This document shows, one piece after another, positions 34,484 to 46,094 of a DNA stretch of 64,000 bases. The position numbers were made by a program, and so were the translations under genes. The stretch's first letter is position 1. The number at the start of each line of letters is the position of its first letter. Below the pieces are notes generated by a model. The model did no database searches and was not told the DNA's origin. It was given only the letters and a program-made list of their open reading frames with translations. The DNA is from Elephas maximus indicus (taxonomy: Eukaryota; Chordata; Mammalia; Proboscidea; Elephantidae), in contig NC_064839.1 of NCBI RefSeq assembly GCF_024166365.1, positions 16,602,878 to 16,666,877 of the forward strand, in the 5' to 3' direction.

Positions 34484-34925
34484 TCGTATAGATGGTTTTT
34501 TAATGGAGCCCTGTACTCACAGGTAGTATCCTTTATTTGCATGCCGATCTGTTATTTCACTAAAAGGTGACCTCACGGGATAGCTTTGGTTCAAGGTTTA
34601 GAGAATATCTCAGGGTGATGGTCTCAGGGAGTCCTCCAGTCTCACTGCTTCGGTAAGTCTGGACTTTTTAAGAACTTGAGTGCTGTTCTGCATTTTTTCC
34701 CATTCTATCTGGGTCCATCTATTGTGGCCCTGATCAGAACAGTTGGTAGTGGTAGCTGGGCACCATCTAGTTCTTCTGGTCTCAGGGTAGGGAGTGAGCA
34801 AAGTTTTGGATGTACTACTGGGGTGATAGGGAACCCTGCCTTGGGCTAAGGCAACTTCATCCCTCCTTCCCTTACTCTTTCCCAGGGCATCAACACTACC
34901 AGCAAGGATATCATCTTCCAAGCAA
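34484..34925 (-). mobile_element. L1 3' end, right part of the split copy
   Basis: GTTTTTTAATGGAGCCCTGTACTCACAGG, GAGAATATCTCAGGGTGATGG and CCATCTATTGTGGCCCTGATC continue the copy at 33690 in register with the intact relative at 41745-42590. Confidence 0.8.
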
Positions 34926-35254
34926 GGAGCATACTGAAACTGCGTGTTAAGAAAGCCCTTTTGAAGCTAAACTCTTTCGGGGGGGGGGGGGAGGTGAATC
35001 TTTGTCACCGATGCAGTTGCTCCTGATCTGAGCTCTGCCTTCCTGCTTTGTTGTCCTTCCCACCTGAAGCTGGAATCCAGACACCTGACCACATGTGATT
35101 CGGTTCGTAGCCAGCCGACTGATTCTGATAAAACAACTGCAGCTCAGATCTGCGTGCTCAGGGTCTGTGCGCTGTGCTGGGAGTGTGTGAGGAATTGGCA
35201 GGAGTTCATGAGGGATGGGAGGAGAACTGGCGTGTGTAGTCACTGGAAGCAGGA
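34926..35254. other. Poly-G run and unassigned sequence
   Basis: A G13 run at about 34979-34991. No gene seen. Confidence 0.5.
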
Positions 35255-35440
35255 AGCATAAGGGCTCGAGTCAGGCAGAACTGGGATAAATCCGGTTCCT
35301 GCCACTAACTGGTCAAGCCACTTTATCTTGCTGAGACTGTTTTCTCTTCCATAAAATGGAAGATGCCTGAGAATTAAACTTAATAACGTATGTAATCCCA
35401 GGATTCTCCAGGCCAGGATGTTAACAATGGTGTTGACAGC
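35255..35440 (+). repeat. MIR SINE
   Basis: CGAGTCAGGCAGAACTGGGA, CTGCCACTAACTGGTCAAGC, TGTTTTCTCTTCCATAAAATGG and GAGAATTAAACTTAATAACG follow the MIR order. Confidence 0.75.
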
Positions 35441-35732
35441 TGCAGGCATTTCTATTGGTGCTGGCCTTTTTCACAGTTGCAGGGCCTGTGGCCGCTGAAA
35501 GGCCACTGCAGTGACCCTGGAGTGGCTCTGGATGACCTGGGCAGTTCCATACCAAACTTTCATGGTGTCCCAGTGGAATTCACCATTTTCTGTAATTTTC
35601 ACAGGGAGGCCAACCTTTCTGTATGGAGCTGAGTATGGGTGCCCAGGCTGCTCCTATGACTGCCACTGGGACCAGGTGACACATTCTTGGTCTTGGAGGA
35701 AGAAAGATAGGAAGTGGATGGCAGAAGCTCAC

Positions 35733-36249
35733 TGTTATGGATCGAACTGTGTCCCCACAAAATGTGTGTCAACTTGGCTAGGCCATAATTCCCAGTATTG
35801 TGTGATCGTCCACCATTTCGTCATCTGATATGATTTTCCTATGTGTTGTAAATCCTATCTCTATGATATTCACGAGGTGGGATTAGGGGTAGTTATGTTA
35901 ACGAGGCAGGACTCAAGCTGTAAGACTGGATTCTGCCTTGAGCCAATCTCTTTTGAGATATAAAAGAGAGAAGCGAGCAGAGAGACAGGGGGACCTCATA
36001 CCACCAAGAAAGCAGAGCCTGAAGCTCATGTCCTTTGGACCTGGGGTCCTTGCACTGAGAAGCTCCTAGACCAGGGGAAGACTGATGACAAGGACCTTCC
36101 TCCACAGCCAGCAGAGAGAGAAAGTCTTCCCTGGAAGCTAACCTGAATTTGGACTTCTAGCTTACTAGGTTGTGAGAGAATGAATTTCTCTTTGTTAAAG
36201 TCATCCATTTGTGGTATTTCTGTTACAGCAGCACTAGATGACTAAGACA
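35733..36249 (+). mobile_element. MaLR-like solo LTR
   Basis: Starts TGTTATGGATCGAACTGTGTC, ends AGCACTAGATGACTAAGACA. The end words TGTGAGAGAATGAATTTCTC, GTCATCCATTTGTGGTATTTCTGTT are those of ERVL-MaLR LTRs. Flanked by CTCAC (35728-35732) and CTCAG (36250-36254), a 5-bp duplication with one change, expected for ERVL integrases. About 517 bp. Related to the LTRs at 59383 and 60327. Confidence 0.85.
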
Positions 36250-36261
36250 CTCAGGTTGAGA

Positions 36262-36410
36262 GGATGTTGATGTCGTGGAAACGGCTCAGACCCTGAAATC
36301 ATACTGGCAGGTGTGCTATTTTACAGGCTAAATGACCTCTCTGAACCTACTTCCAAATGCATCAAATGGAATAATTGTATCTACCAGTAGGCCAGTTGTA
36401 AGGTCAAAAG
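36262..36410 (+). repeat. MIR SINE
   Basis: AGACCCTGAAATCATACTGG, AATGACCTCTCTGAACC, ATCAAATGGAATAATTGTATC and AGTTGTAAGGTCAAAAGG; diverged. Confidence 0.5.
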
Positions 36411-37085
36411 GCAGGCTCTAGGTTAGGCTACTCGTGAGGCTAAAAGGCACGACTTAGATTTTATTTTTGTTTTTGTGGTTTAGGGCAACACCAGGCTTCA
36501 GTGAGCATGACCTACAAAAACATGGGAGAACCAGCAACATCTCTGTTCTTCTGGGCCAGTCTGGCACCGGGGGCTTGGGATTTGGAAATCAGAGGCCTGG
36601 GGCTTTGGTTCTGGCCCGCCTCGACATGCTAGGCAAACTCACCCATGTTCTTCACTGGTTTCTCATTGTAAACTTTCTTCTTACATCTACCAAATGCTGG
36701 AAACTCTGCTAGACTTAACCGTAAATATGTGGGTCATACGAAATTGTGTACTTCTTTTTTGATAAGTACAACATAAAATGTGAACAGGTAAAGGGCTAAC
36801 TTGTGCTCATATGAGGTGAGCTGACATTGCAGAAGTATCATCTGTTCCCAAATATCTTTGTTCCAATGAAAATCAATCTAAAATTCATCTAAAAGAATAA
36901 ATACTTGAAATAAGCCAAGAAAATTTAGTACCTGTTATTTACATCAGGAAGAAGTGAAGGGTTCTGTGGATCAGAAGGGGAGGTAGTCAGAAGCATGAGG
37001 AAGTCAGGAGCGGACAATATAAACACATTTTGCACTACTGCTAATAACAATTTTAATAAATAGTAAAGAAACAAGTGATATAATT
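36411..37085. other. Unassigned sequence
   Basis: No gene. One plus frame at 36467-36712 has no recognisable domain. Confidence 0.4.
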
Positions 37086-37089
37086 TTCA

Positions 37090-37625
37090 TACGTCAACTT
37101 GGGAAAAATATTTAAATATTATGAGTACAAAATTTTGCAAACAAGAGTACAGGTAGCCTCATACTCTTATGTTGATTGTTGCAGAGATGAAAATAGGTAT
37201 AACCAGTCTTGAAAGAAACACATGTCCAAGGCTTTAAGAAAGTGTTTACTCTAGGACCAAGTAATTCTTTCATAAATACATAATTTCAAAAAGTATTTAA
37301 TAAATAAATCCTAAGAAAATCATCAAATAGAAAAAAAGGAACTCACTTAAAAATGAACAAGGAGAATAGTGGAATGTATTTGTAGCGATTGAAAATAATA
37401 TTTTAGAAGAGCATTTAAAGATGTTAAATTTTCTTTGGTAAAATAAAATGTAAAACAAAAAAAAGTATTAGACTTTTTCATTGTAATTTAAAAAATAGAA
37501 CGCATTTGTATAGTGAAAGTAAAAGACAACATAAAGAAACAAGTTATCACTGTAATGGAATTGTGGGTAATTTTTCCCCCTCTTCACTTTTCTGTACTTT
37601 CTTAGTTTTCCAAATGAACATGTGT
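37090..37625 (+). mobile_element. Old L1 3' fragment
   Basis: TTACTCTAGGACCAAGTAATTC, AAAGGAACTCACTTAAAAATG, AATAATATTTTAGAAGAGCATTTAAAG and a TTTTCTGTACTTTCTTAGTTTTCC end resemble old L1M-type 3' sequence. Very A+T-rich and decayed. Confidence 0.45.
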
Positions 37626-37879
37626 TACTTTTAAGTTCTAAAAAGAGCCTCTAGGCATGACAGCAGGCAGGAAAAAATTTTAGTAATCCATTCTTATTCA
37701 GATTTTGGGTATTTTCTGTTTGAGATTGTCAGGTTTACTTAACTAAGAGACTCTCATTTGAATCAAATGCTAATCTGTTTAAAAATTCCCTGGTTATATT
37801 TCCCTCTGTCTGTAAGTTTGAATTTTTTTTTTTCTGGTGCCATATCACAGTTTAACAAATAAATGGCAGGTATTGAACA

Positions 37880-37985
37880 AAGAAAGAACAAAAAAGACAG
37901 TCCTTAGTTTTGGGGTTTAAGTGCAAGGGACTAAGAAAGAACAAAAAAGACAGTCCTTAGTTTTGGGGTTTAAGTGCAAGGGACA
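37880..37985. repeat. 53-bp perfect tandem duplication
   Basis: Unit 37880-37932 is repeated at 37933-37985 with only the last base differing (GGGACT versus GGGACA). It starts AAGAAAGAACAAAAAAGAC. Two copies only, no coding meaning seen. Confidence 0.97.
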
Positions 37986-39065
37986 GTTAATAACTGAGTT
38001 ATTTTAAAATCAAGTCGCTTTAATAGACTTTTGACCTTCCTCTAGTTTCCATACAACTGTGACATAGGATCTTGAAGAATGCTACCTCATAGGCCCTGAA
38101 CAATCAAGACCTTTGGAAAGACAGACAATCTGGCAAGTGTTCTAGAGAGAACATGTCTTTTTTTTTTTTCCCTCTGAGGTCTATGCAGACTTGCCAGAAT
38201 ATTCATGCTTTCTTTTCTCCATTTTCTAGTTAGTTTTCCTCCTAAGTAGTTGCAGGAAAAAGTTCATTTAAATTTCTGGAGACTTCTTTATCAGCAAGGT
38301 TTTCCTTTTTGCTAAGTAACAATTTGATCTTTGGGGTTCTCAGGGATTAAAGAGCATATATGTAAAAATAAAAATAAAATGCAAATTACTATTTGTTTTC
38401 ACCCTTGTTAAAAACAATAGGACTTTGACAATTAAAGAGATTATTTATTGAGAGTGAGAAAGGGACGTTTGCAAACAGGCCGCTACTATCACAAAGTGGT
38501 TTTTTTGCTTATCTGCCATTTACAATCTTGTGATAAAAGAATGTATCATTGTTTCTTTGAAGATTACAGGCCAGTGGGAAAGAATGAGTCCTATGGAATA
38601 CACAAAATTGTCGAGATACAGTTTCTAAGAAAAAGAAACTTTTAGGTTAAACATTACCATCTGTTACTTCAAAGTGAGCAAGGTCCTTGGGAAAACAAGG
38701 AACATTCTTGAGAGATGAATGAGGCTGGTTTGCGGGGGTATATTTAATGATAAGACACCCAGAAGTCTCAGAGCATTGTCCAGGCTTCGGGGGAGTCGTT
38801 TAACATCCTTAAAGCCAATGAAAGAGACTCAGATATTCAGATACTAATAAACGCTATTTTGTATTAATCTGAATATATATTAAGTGTTTGTGTGTGTATG
38901 CGTATATCTCAATTTACCGTAGCACTCTAGTTTTGTTTTGCTTTTTCAATTCAAACCCCCTTTCCCATGAAAACAATGTTATTTTTTGAGTTTCCATACA
39001 AGCGTATTTACAGCTGTACTGCATCTTACTGTGTAAATAATGTTCCTTTTTGGTTAAATATAGTG
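37986..39065. other. Unassigned AT-rich sequence
   Basis: T-runs near 38158. Plus frame at 38448-38645 is short and unrecognised. Possibly old L1 or unique sequence. Confidence 0.45.
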
Positions 39066-39077
39066 TATATACAAAAG

Positions 39078-39242
39078 TGGAAACCCTGGTGGCTTAGTGG
39101 TTAAGAGCTACGGCCGCTAACCAAAAGGTTGGCAGTTTGAATCCACCAGGTGCTGCTTGGAAACTCTATGGGACAGTTCTACCCTGTCCAATAGGGTCTC
39201 TATGAGTTAGAATTGACTCGATGGCAATGGGTTCGTTTGTTT
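39078..39242 (+). repeat. AfroSINE with target duplication
   Basis: TGGAAACCCTGGTGGCTTAG through TTGACTCGATGGCAATGGG. Flanked by exact TATATACAAAAG at 39066-39077 and 39243-39254. Confidence 0.97.
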
Positions 39243-39329
39243 TATATACAAAAGAAAGACAGTGTATTATAGATATAAGCAGTTTAAAGAATAAAAGATA
39301 AATGAATGCCCGCGAATCCACCAGGCAGT

Positions 39330-39617
39330 TTAAGGATACAGAGCTCCCTGGACCCTCTTCATTTATGTTCCCTCCTAGTCTACCCTCACGCCAGTGTCGT
39401 GCATGTTCTGTTAATCACCTTGCTTTTTAAAATGGTTTGGTCAAGACTGACTGCACGTGCAAATACTTTATTATTGAGTTTTATGTGCTTTTTCACATTT
39501 ATAAAAAGAGCCATACTAAATATGTAATTACCTGCAAATTTCTTTCTTTGCTCTTACAATGCAATCAAATCAGTGTGTGAACTTGTAGTTTGTTTATTCA
39601 TTTTCACTTCTGTGTAG
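39330..39617 (-). mobile_element. Old L1 fragment, left part
   Basis: Reversed L1M-like 3' sequence (TTAATCACCTTGCTTTTTAAAATGG, TTGTTTATTCATTTTCACTTCTGTG), interrupted at 39618 by a younger L1 end and resuming at 40056. Confidence 0.5.
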
Positions 39618-40055
39618 TTTTTTTTTTTTGTATTTTACGTGAAAGTTTACAACGCAAACTAATTTCTCATTCAAAAATGTATACACAAATTTTTTGTGAC
39701 ATTGGCTGCAATCCCCACAACGTCTCAACACTCTCCCCCTTTCCCTTTCCACCCCAGGTTCTCCGTGTCCATTCTTTCAGCTTTCCTGTCCCTTCCTGTC
39801 TTCCCATCTTTGCTTTGGAGCAGTTTTTGCCCGTTTGGTCTCACATACTTGATTGAACTAAGAAGTACGTTCCTCACGTGAGCTGTTGTTTGTTTTATCA
39901 GGCTTTCTAATCTTTGGTTGAAAGGTAGACTTCAGGAGTGGTTTCAATTCTAAGTTAACAGGGTATCTGGGGGCCCTAGTCTCGGGGTTTCTCTAGTCTG
40001 TCCGACCAGTAAGTCTGGCCTTTTTTTTTGTGAATTTAAATTTTGTTCTAAATTT
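39618..40055 (-). mobile_element. L1 3' end, nested
   Basis: T-run then GTATTTTACGTGAAAGTTTAC, TTCTCATTCAAAAATGTATACAC, GGCTGCAATCCCCACAACG: the afrotherian L1 3'-UTR type, reversed. Flanked by TTCTGTGTAG (39608-39617) and TTCTGTGCAG (40056-40065). Confidence 0.8.
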
Positions 40056-40720
40056 TTCTGTGCAGTATTTTGTTCATGGCAGGGTTCCCAAGTTTTTAAT
40101 ATTAGAAACAAAGCTGCCTGCTGGACACACTCAGTTTGTCTAGAGTATACATTTATAAGAATTAAATTGTGAGGTCATATGATATGTGCATACTCAGCTT
40201 TGTTAATTCAACGTTAAAATTTTTGGCAATCTAGTGGATATGAACCAACAGCTCATTATGGTTTTAATTTGCATGTCTGGGATTAATAATTAGGTTAGAC
40301 ATATTTTTATGTTTATTGGATATTTGAGTTTCCTTTTCTGTGAAATGCCTAACCTTCTGAAGTATTTCTGTTTTGTCCATATATACCTATCGGGTTATGT
40401 ATCTTTTTCTTATGGATTCATTAGTGTCTTTTACATAAATACTTTGCAGTTATATATGATGCCAATATCTTCTTCTTCTAGTTGGAGGAGAGCTTTTCAC
40501 TCTCTTTGCCATGTCTTTAATGAACAGAGTCCTTGAATTTATCTGTATATTCCTTTATAGTTTATGCCTCCCGTCTTTTACTTTTAAGAAATTCTTCCTT
40601 GAGTTCATACAATATTTTTTGATATTTTCTTCTAAAAGTTTTGAGGTTTTACGTTTCATAATTAAGTCCTTGGCTTATTTGAACTGACCTTTGAGTATGA
40701 TCTGAAGTAGGAGCTCTTTT
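40056..40720 (-). mobile_element. Old L1 fragment, right part
   Basis: TGGTTTTAATTTGCATGTCTG, AGACATATTTTTATGTTTATTGGATATTTG and TTGGAGGAGAGCTTTTCACTC follow the reversed L1 3' order (3'UTR into ORF2). Confidence 0.75.
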
Positions 40721-40739
40721 TTTTTTTTTTTTTTTTTTA
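40717..40739. repeat. Poly-T tract
   Basis: A run of about 21 T; probably the poly(A) relic of an inserted element on the minus strand. Confidence 0.9.
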
Positions 40740-41744
40740 ATGTGGCAACCAATGATTCAAACATATTATTTCATCTTTTCTCAACTGCTTTGACCTGTCT
40801 GTCCCCTCATATATCAGATTTCCATACGGTCATATGTTATCACTCCCTCCTCTCTCAATTAGCTCCTTTTGGAGTATACCAGATGTATGTGGAAATTTCT
40901 CTGTTTATCCTATGTATCTCTTAATCTCTTCAATTCAAAACTCTAGTAATAGTAGAACATCTTATTTTTGTATGACATCCAATAATTCAGGTATCTTCAG
41001 TCTTAGTTTCTCAGATTGTGTGTGTGTGTTTTGTACGTGTGTGTTTTGTGTGAGTGTGTGTGTTTTGTGTATGTGTGTGTGTGTTGGCTGCATTTCAGTC
41101 ATGATACACTATTTCTTCATGTGTTTAGTGGGTTTTTTTTTTATTGTGAGATCATAGTCTTTGGAACTTTATTTGTGGCAATTATTTGAGGCTTTAGTTT
41201 AAAGTGGATTCTCCCATCGAAAAATGAGTTTTGCATTTACCAGGGACCCGGTCATACTTCCTCTTAAAATCTGTAATGGCTGGGAAGAGTACAAAAGAGG
41301 GGCCACATGACGTATGTTTAAACCTTTAAAAGTAATAAGTTAACCTAAAACACTGTTAAATGCAATATGTTCTATCTTCCTACCTTGATAAACATACCTT
41401 TGTATTGACAAAATTGAAAAATATTTGAAAACCTAGGGGTTTTATTGGACTCAAAGTCATCAAATTACCAAGGATGGATAACTTTCATTATTATTTTGCG
41501 TGTCTAGGTGTTCTCTTGATGGACTGGAAAAGTTTGGATTAATTATAAAATACACATTTTATTAGTTTATATTTACTTTAAATTTTGTTTTCTTACCTTC
41601 ATTTCAACAAATGCACCAATATGTTATAATCACAAATATGTTAATAGGACATACTTTGTGCTATTAACAGTAACAATCTAAAAGATTAAAATAAAATGTA
41701 TTTATATTAAAAGTATCAAAGTTAATAAATTCTCATCAAAAGAT
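40740..41744. other. AT-rich sequence with a (TG)n tract
   Basis: Imperfect TG/TGTGTTT repeats at 41018-41092. The rest is unassigned and A+T-rich; the first 200 bases could still be L1-derived. Confidence 0.5.
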
Positions 41745-42590
41745 TTTAAAAAATAATATTTTATTGTATTTTCCGTGAAGGTTCACACTGCAGTTTAAGT
41801 TCCCATTCAACAATTTCTACATAAGTTGTTCAGTGACATTGGTTACTATTTTCAATATGTGTGAATATTCTCATTATTTCCATTCTGGTTGTTCTGTTTC
41901 CATGAACATAGTTTCCCTGTCCCCTTACATTCTCATCTTTGTTTTGAAGTAATTATTGACTGGTCACATATAGGTGATTTTTTAAAGGAGCACAGTACTT
42001 ACAGGTGATATTCATTATTTTTTGAGCCAATTTGTTATTTAGCTACAAGATGACTTCAGGGGTTACTTTTGGTTCCAGGTCTGAAGAGTATCTCAGTGCA
42101 GTAGTCTTGGGGAGTCCTCCAGTCTCAACCAGTCAAGTAGGACTTTTTTTTCTTTTTTTTTAGGATTCTGAGGTTCTGTTCCACACTTTCCCCCTATTCT
42201 ATCAGGGTCCATCTATTGAGGACCTGATTAGAGTTGTTAGTAGTGGTAGCGGGGCACCATCTGCTTTTTCTGGTCTCAGGGTAGATGAGGCTGTGACTCA
42301 TGTAGACTGTTTGTCCCTAGACTAGTTTCTTCTTTTAGTCTTTGGTTTACTTCCTTCTCTTTTGCTCGAGACAAGTAGAGGCCAATAGTTGTATTTTAGA
42401 CAGCTGTTTGTAGGCTTTTAAAACCCCAGACACTACTCACCAAACTAGGATGCAGAACACAACTTTATAAACTGTATTATACCAACTGACTGAGATGTCC
42501 CATGAGAGTATGGTCCTAATCCTTCAAACCCAGAATTCAATCCCACGAGGTGTTTGGTTATGTCTAAGAAGTATCCATAATGGTGCCCCC
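41745..42590 (-). mobile_element. L1 3' end (long 3'UTR copy)
   Basis: ATTTTATTGTATTTTCCGTGAAGG, TTCTACATAAGTTGTTCAGTGACATTGG, GGTCCATCTATTGAGGACCTG and CCCATGAGAGTATGGTCC. The longest uninterrupted copy of this L1 3' type here and the reference for recognising the nested copy at 33.7-34.9 kb. Confidence 0.8.
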
Positions 42591-42638
42591 TATGTGCCTT
42601 ACTATATATATGAATATTTGTACATAGTCACATAGATG

Positions 42639-42640
<2 letters not shown>

Positions 42641-42669
<29 letters not shown>
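42641..42669. repeat. (CA)n microsatellite
   Basis: Fourteen uninterrupted CA units between the L1 end and the following SINE. Confidence 0.98.
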
Positions 42670-42672
<3 letters not shown>

Positions 42673-42683
42673 TACTTATATAT

Positions 42684-42842
42684 GGAAACCCTAGTGGCGT
42701 ACTGGCTAAGAGCTACAGCTGCTAACCAAAAGGTTGGCACTTCAAATCCACCAGCCACTCCTTGGAAACCCTATGGGGCAGTTCTACTCTGTCCTATAGG
42801 GTCGCTCTGAGTAGGAGTCAACTCAACGGCGACAGGTTTAGT
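42684..42842 (+). repeat. AfroSINE
   Basis: GGAAACCCTAGTGGCGTACTGG through GTCAACTCAACGGCGACAGG. First of two head-to-tail SINEs 37 bp apart. Confidence 0.97.
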
Positions 42843-42879
42843 CTTTTTTTTTAGTAATGTTTTTAGATGGGGGTACAGG

Positions 42880-43050
42880 AAACCCTGGTGGCATAGTGGT
42901 TAAGAGTTCAGCTGATAATCAAGAGGCTGGCAGTTCAAATCCACCAGGCACTCCTTGGAAACCCTATGGGGTAGCTCTACTCTGTCCTATAGGTCACTAT
43001 GAGTCGGAATCAACTCGATGGGTATGGTTTTTTTTTTTTTTTTCTTTTTT
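42880..43050 (+). repeat. AfroSINE with target duplication
   Basis: AAACCCTGGTGGCATAGTGG through CAACTCGATGGGTATGG and a T/C run. Flanked by GGTACAGG at 42872-42879 and 43051-43058. Confidence 0.95.
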
Positions 43051-43058
43051 GGTACAGG

Positions 43059-43701
43059 TATTTTTGGTTGTGAATTGGTCCTTGAGCACAATCCTCAGTG
43101 GCAGAGGCACTCATATGTTCTTTAATAATGGCTTTGTGTGTGTATCTGTGATATATGGGGACACCTCCTACCCATGACCACTCTATAAAAAATGATTGGC
43201 TTGTAGGTTTTTTTTTTTGGATAGTGTATATCCAATTTCTAATTTATGGTGATGAGGGCATTGTTTAGAAATTCTCAAGGAAGAGGTGTCTTTCCTATGT
43301 CCTTCCTACTCAGAGCCACGGCCTCCCCAGGCATGCATCTTCATATCATTCTTCTCAGGCAGTATTTTTTTTTTTAATTTCTGATTTAGTCCATAAACGT
43401 GGCATCTTTGGAAAATCTTTGCTTTGTGTAAAACTTTTCAAGCCAACTGAGCCTTGTCTTCTGCAGCACACACGACCTTTTAAAACTGAGGCTCTGAGCC
43501 AGTAGGGATGAGCAGACACTCAAGGGAAAACTACGTATTTCTGTCAGTTAGCCCAGTGGCTTTCTTACCATTTCTGGACTTTGAGGAATCCCTTTATCTT
43601 ATCACCAGCTCAGTCACGCATTAAGAAGTTTTAAAAACACGTTGTCCAGCATTTTCAGGTATGTCACAATCAGAGGAGTTTCTAGCCTACCACATTGCTA
43701 G
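43059..43701. other. Unassigned sequence
   Basis: T-runs at about 43208 and 43366; no gene or confident repeat. Confidence 0.5.
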
Positions 43702-44385
43702 AATTCCCAGGCATCTGTCAGTGTGTCATCCTGTGGGGGCTGGCACAGAACTCCAGAAGGATGTTAGCCTGTGTTTTATGGACTACGCAAAGGCATTTGG
43801 CTGTGTGGATCATAACCAATTATGGATAACATTGAGAAAAGTGGGAATTCCAGAACACTTAATTGTACTCATGAGGAACCTGTACATAGATCAAGGGGGC
43901 AGCCGTTCGAACAGAACAAGGGGGTACTGCTTGGTTTAAAGTCAGGAAAAGTGTGCATGAGGGTTGTATCTTTTCACCGTACTCCTTCAGTCTGTATGCT
44001 GAGCAAATAATCCAAGAAGCTGGATTATATGAAGAACGGGGCATCAGGATTGGAGGAAGACTCATTAACAACCTGCGTTACGCAGATGACACAACCTTGT
44101 TTGCTGAAAGTGAAGAGGACTTGAAGCACTTACTGATGAAGATCAAAGATCACAGACTTCAATATGGATTGCACCTCAGCATAAAGAAAACAAGAATCCC
44201 AATAGCTGGACCAATAAGTAACATCATGATAGATGGAGAAAAGACTGAAATCGTCAAGGATTTCATTGTACTTGATCCACAATCAATACCCATGGAAGCA
44301 GCAGTCAAGAAATCAAAGGATGCATTGCATTAGACAAATCTGCTGCAAAAGACCTCTTTAAAGTGTTAAAAAGCAAAAATGTACG
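43702..44385 (+). mobile_element. Internally deleted RTE LINE
   Basis: The first 40 bases (GGCATCTGTCAGTGTGTCATCCTGTGGGGG) match the extreme 5' end of the full RTE copies. They are joined directly to the RT region (CAGAAGGATGTTAGCCTGTG), skipping the endonuclease and RT N-terminus. RT then continues through AFGCVD and YADD (44079-44090) and stops near 44385, before the usual 3' tail. Confidence 0.85.
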
Positions 44386-44797
44386 GAAATATGTACCATT
44401 CTCAAGGACTGAAGAAGTTGATAATGGCAAGTTGCCAGTTTCAGCCAGGACCCTGAAAGCAGGTCTACGGAATTATTGCAGGAGATTTTGGTGGCCTTGG
44501 GACATAGGCTTTCAAGCCAGGGTGGGTCCTGCACCCACCTACCGTGCATCTCACGTCCTTGTACCTGGGAGAAGATCATTCACAAGCAGCTGTGTGGTTT
44601 GCCGCGAGGCTCACATGATGGGGATATGTTGACAACCGGTGGCCCCTGTCTTATATCTCCTGAGGTGACTGGAAGCCCATGTGTCCAAGGGTTTACTTAT
44701 GAGTTGAACCGAATTAGATCACCTAGTAGGCAGTGTGTGTGCTCATGATTGGTATGCTATAGTGCTAAGCACCCTAAAACAAACAAACAAAAAACCC
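44386..44797. other. Unassigned sequence
   Basis: Follows the truncated RTE without its tail. No coding signal beyond short frames. Confidence 0.45.
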
Positions 44798-44798
44798 A

Positions 44799-44990
44799 GT
44801 TGCCCTTGAGCTCATTCTGACTCACGGTGGCCCCATGCGTGTCAGAGTAAAACTATGCCCCACAGGGTTTTTGATGGCTGATTTTCACAAGTATCACCAG
44901 GCCTTATTTCCAAGTCACCTCTAGGTGAACTCCAGCTGCCAACCTTTCAGTTAGCAGCCAAGCATATAACCCTTTTGCACCACCCAGGGA
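44799..44990 (-). repeat. AfroSINE, long-tail subtype
   Basis: GTTGCCCTTGAGCTCATTCTG start, GTTAGCAGCCAAGCATATAACC and TTTTGCACCACCCAGGGA end, like the copies at 85 and 56646. Confidence 0.9.
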
Positions 44991-45006
44991 CGTCACTAAA
45001 TGCCCT

Positions 45007-45177
45007 GAAAAAAAAAAAAAAAACCTGTTGCTGTCGAGTCGATTCTGACTCGTAGAGACCCTGTAGGACAGAGCAGAACTGCCCCATAGAGTTTCCAAGG
45101 AACGCCTGGTGGATTCGAACTGCCGACCTTTTGGTTAGCGGCCATAGCACTTAACCACTATGCCACCAGGGTTTCCT
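45007..45177 (-). repeat. AfroSINE with target duplication
   Basis: A-run, then CCTGTTGCTGTCGAGTCGATTC to AACCACTATGCCACCAGGG. Flanked by ACTAAATGCCCT (44995-45006) and ACTAAATGTCCT (45178-45189). Confidence 0.97.
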
Positions 45178-45231
45178 ACTAAATGTCCTAAGGACTATAA
45201 ATATGTATATTGATGAAGAGATACCACAGTC

Positions 45232-45390
45232 CGGTGGTTAAATGTATGATATCTGGAATCAGACAGCCTGGGTTCAAATCCTGGCTTGACCACTACCACA
45301 TGGGTGACCCAAGGAAGGTTTCAAGGCTGAAATGCTGTTTTACCAAATTTGTAAAAAGAAATGGAGATAACCTGCCTGCCATGAAGGGAT
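45232..45390 (+). repeat. MIR SINE
   Basis: GGAATCAGACAGCCTGGGTT, AAATCCTGGCTTGACCACTACC, then ATTTGTAAAAAGAAATGGAGATAACC; clear MIR core. Confidence 0.85.
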
Positions 45391-46094
45391 GCTCTGGGGT
45401 GCAGCAACTGAGCAGGCTAGGGTGCCTGGTTCCCACTTCAGAAAGCTCCACATGACACTCAGGAGGACTCGCGCCTTTCAGAGCACCCATGGGGAGGGAT
45501 CACCTGGATCCAGGACTTGGAGAGATGCTAGAGAGATTCTTGGTGCAGAAGGTGTCCCCAAACTTGGCCTACCAGCATGGATGGGGGTAGGGTGTGGGGG
45601 TAAAGTGGTATGATCTGTGGTGGCTTCCTGGAAGGAAGAGAGTAGGGTAAACCTCACCCCATAGTGCTTATTCTTTCTCCACACTTTAGCACATGTCCTC
45701 CTGTAGCCACCCCTGGGCTCCTGGGTGCCCCAGTAATCCCGAGAGACGGGGCCCACTTCTGACCCCAGCCCCCGTCTTTTCTACCTTGACCACGCTCACC
45801 CTAGCAGGATCTGGCTTTGATCAGGCTCAGCTCTCAGGTGAGCCAGAATGGAAGGACTGTCTGACTTGTAGGCACTGGTTACTGAAGCTCCTGCCCACAG
45901 AACAGGTGCGGAAGAGCTGAAGAGCAGGAGCCCTGGTGGGCCGGTTCTGCTGGCACTGAGTGTCTTCAGTCCTGACCGGTCCCCACAAAGTGTGGGAGCC
46001 CAGCTGGTGCCAAATTCCTGCAACTGGTAGTGGGGAGACTAGAAGAGCTATGAAGTCCTGCTGGGGCTAGATGCTGGGTCCTGCCCTTTGCCAC
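45391..46094. other. G+C-rich unassigned sequence
   Basis: Open frames on both strands (45389-45613, 45478-45756, 45693-45920) give Pro/Ser-rich peptides with no recognisable domain. It may be the upstream part of the FG-like relic, but nothing proves it. Confidence 0.3.

Noticed and set aside
42684..42760. tRNA-like sequence as a tRNA gene
   Set aside because: It is the tRNA-derived head of an AfroSINE; it lacks a foldable full cloverleaf and is repeated in every SINE.
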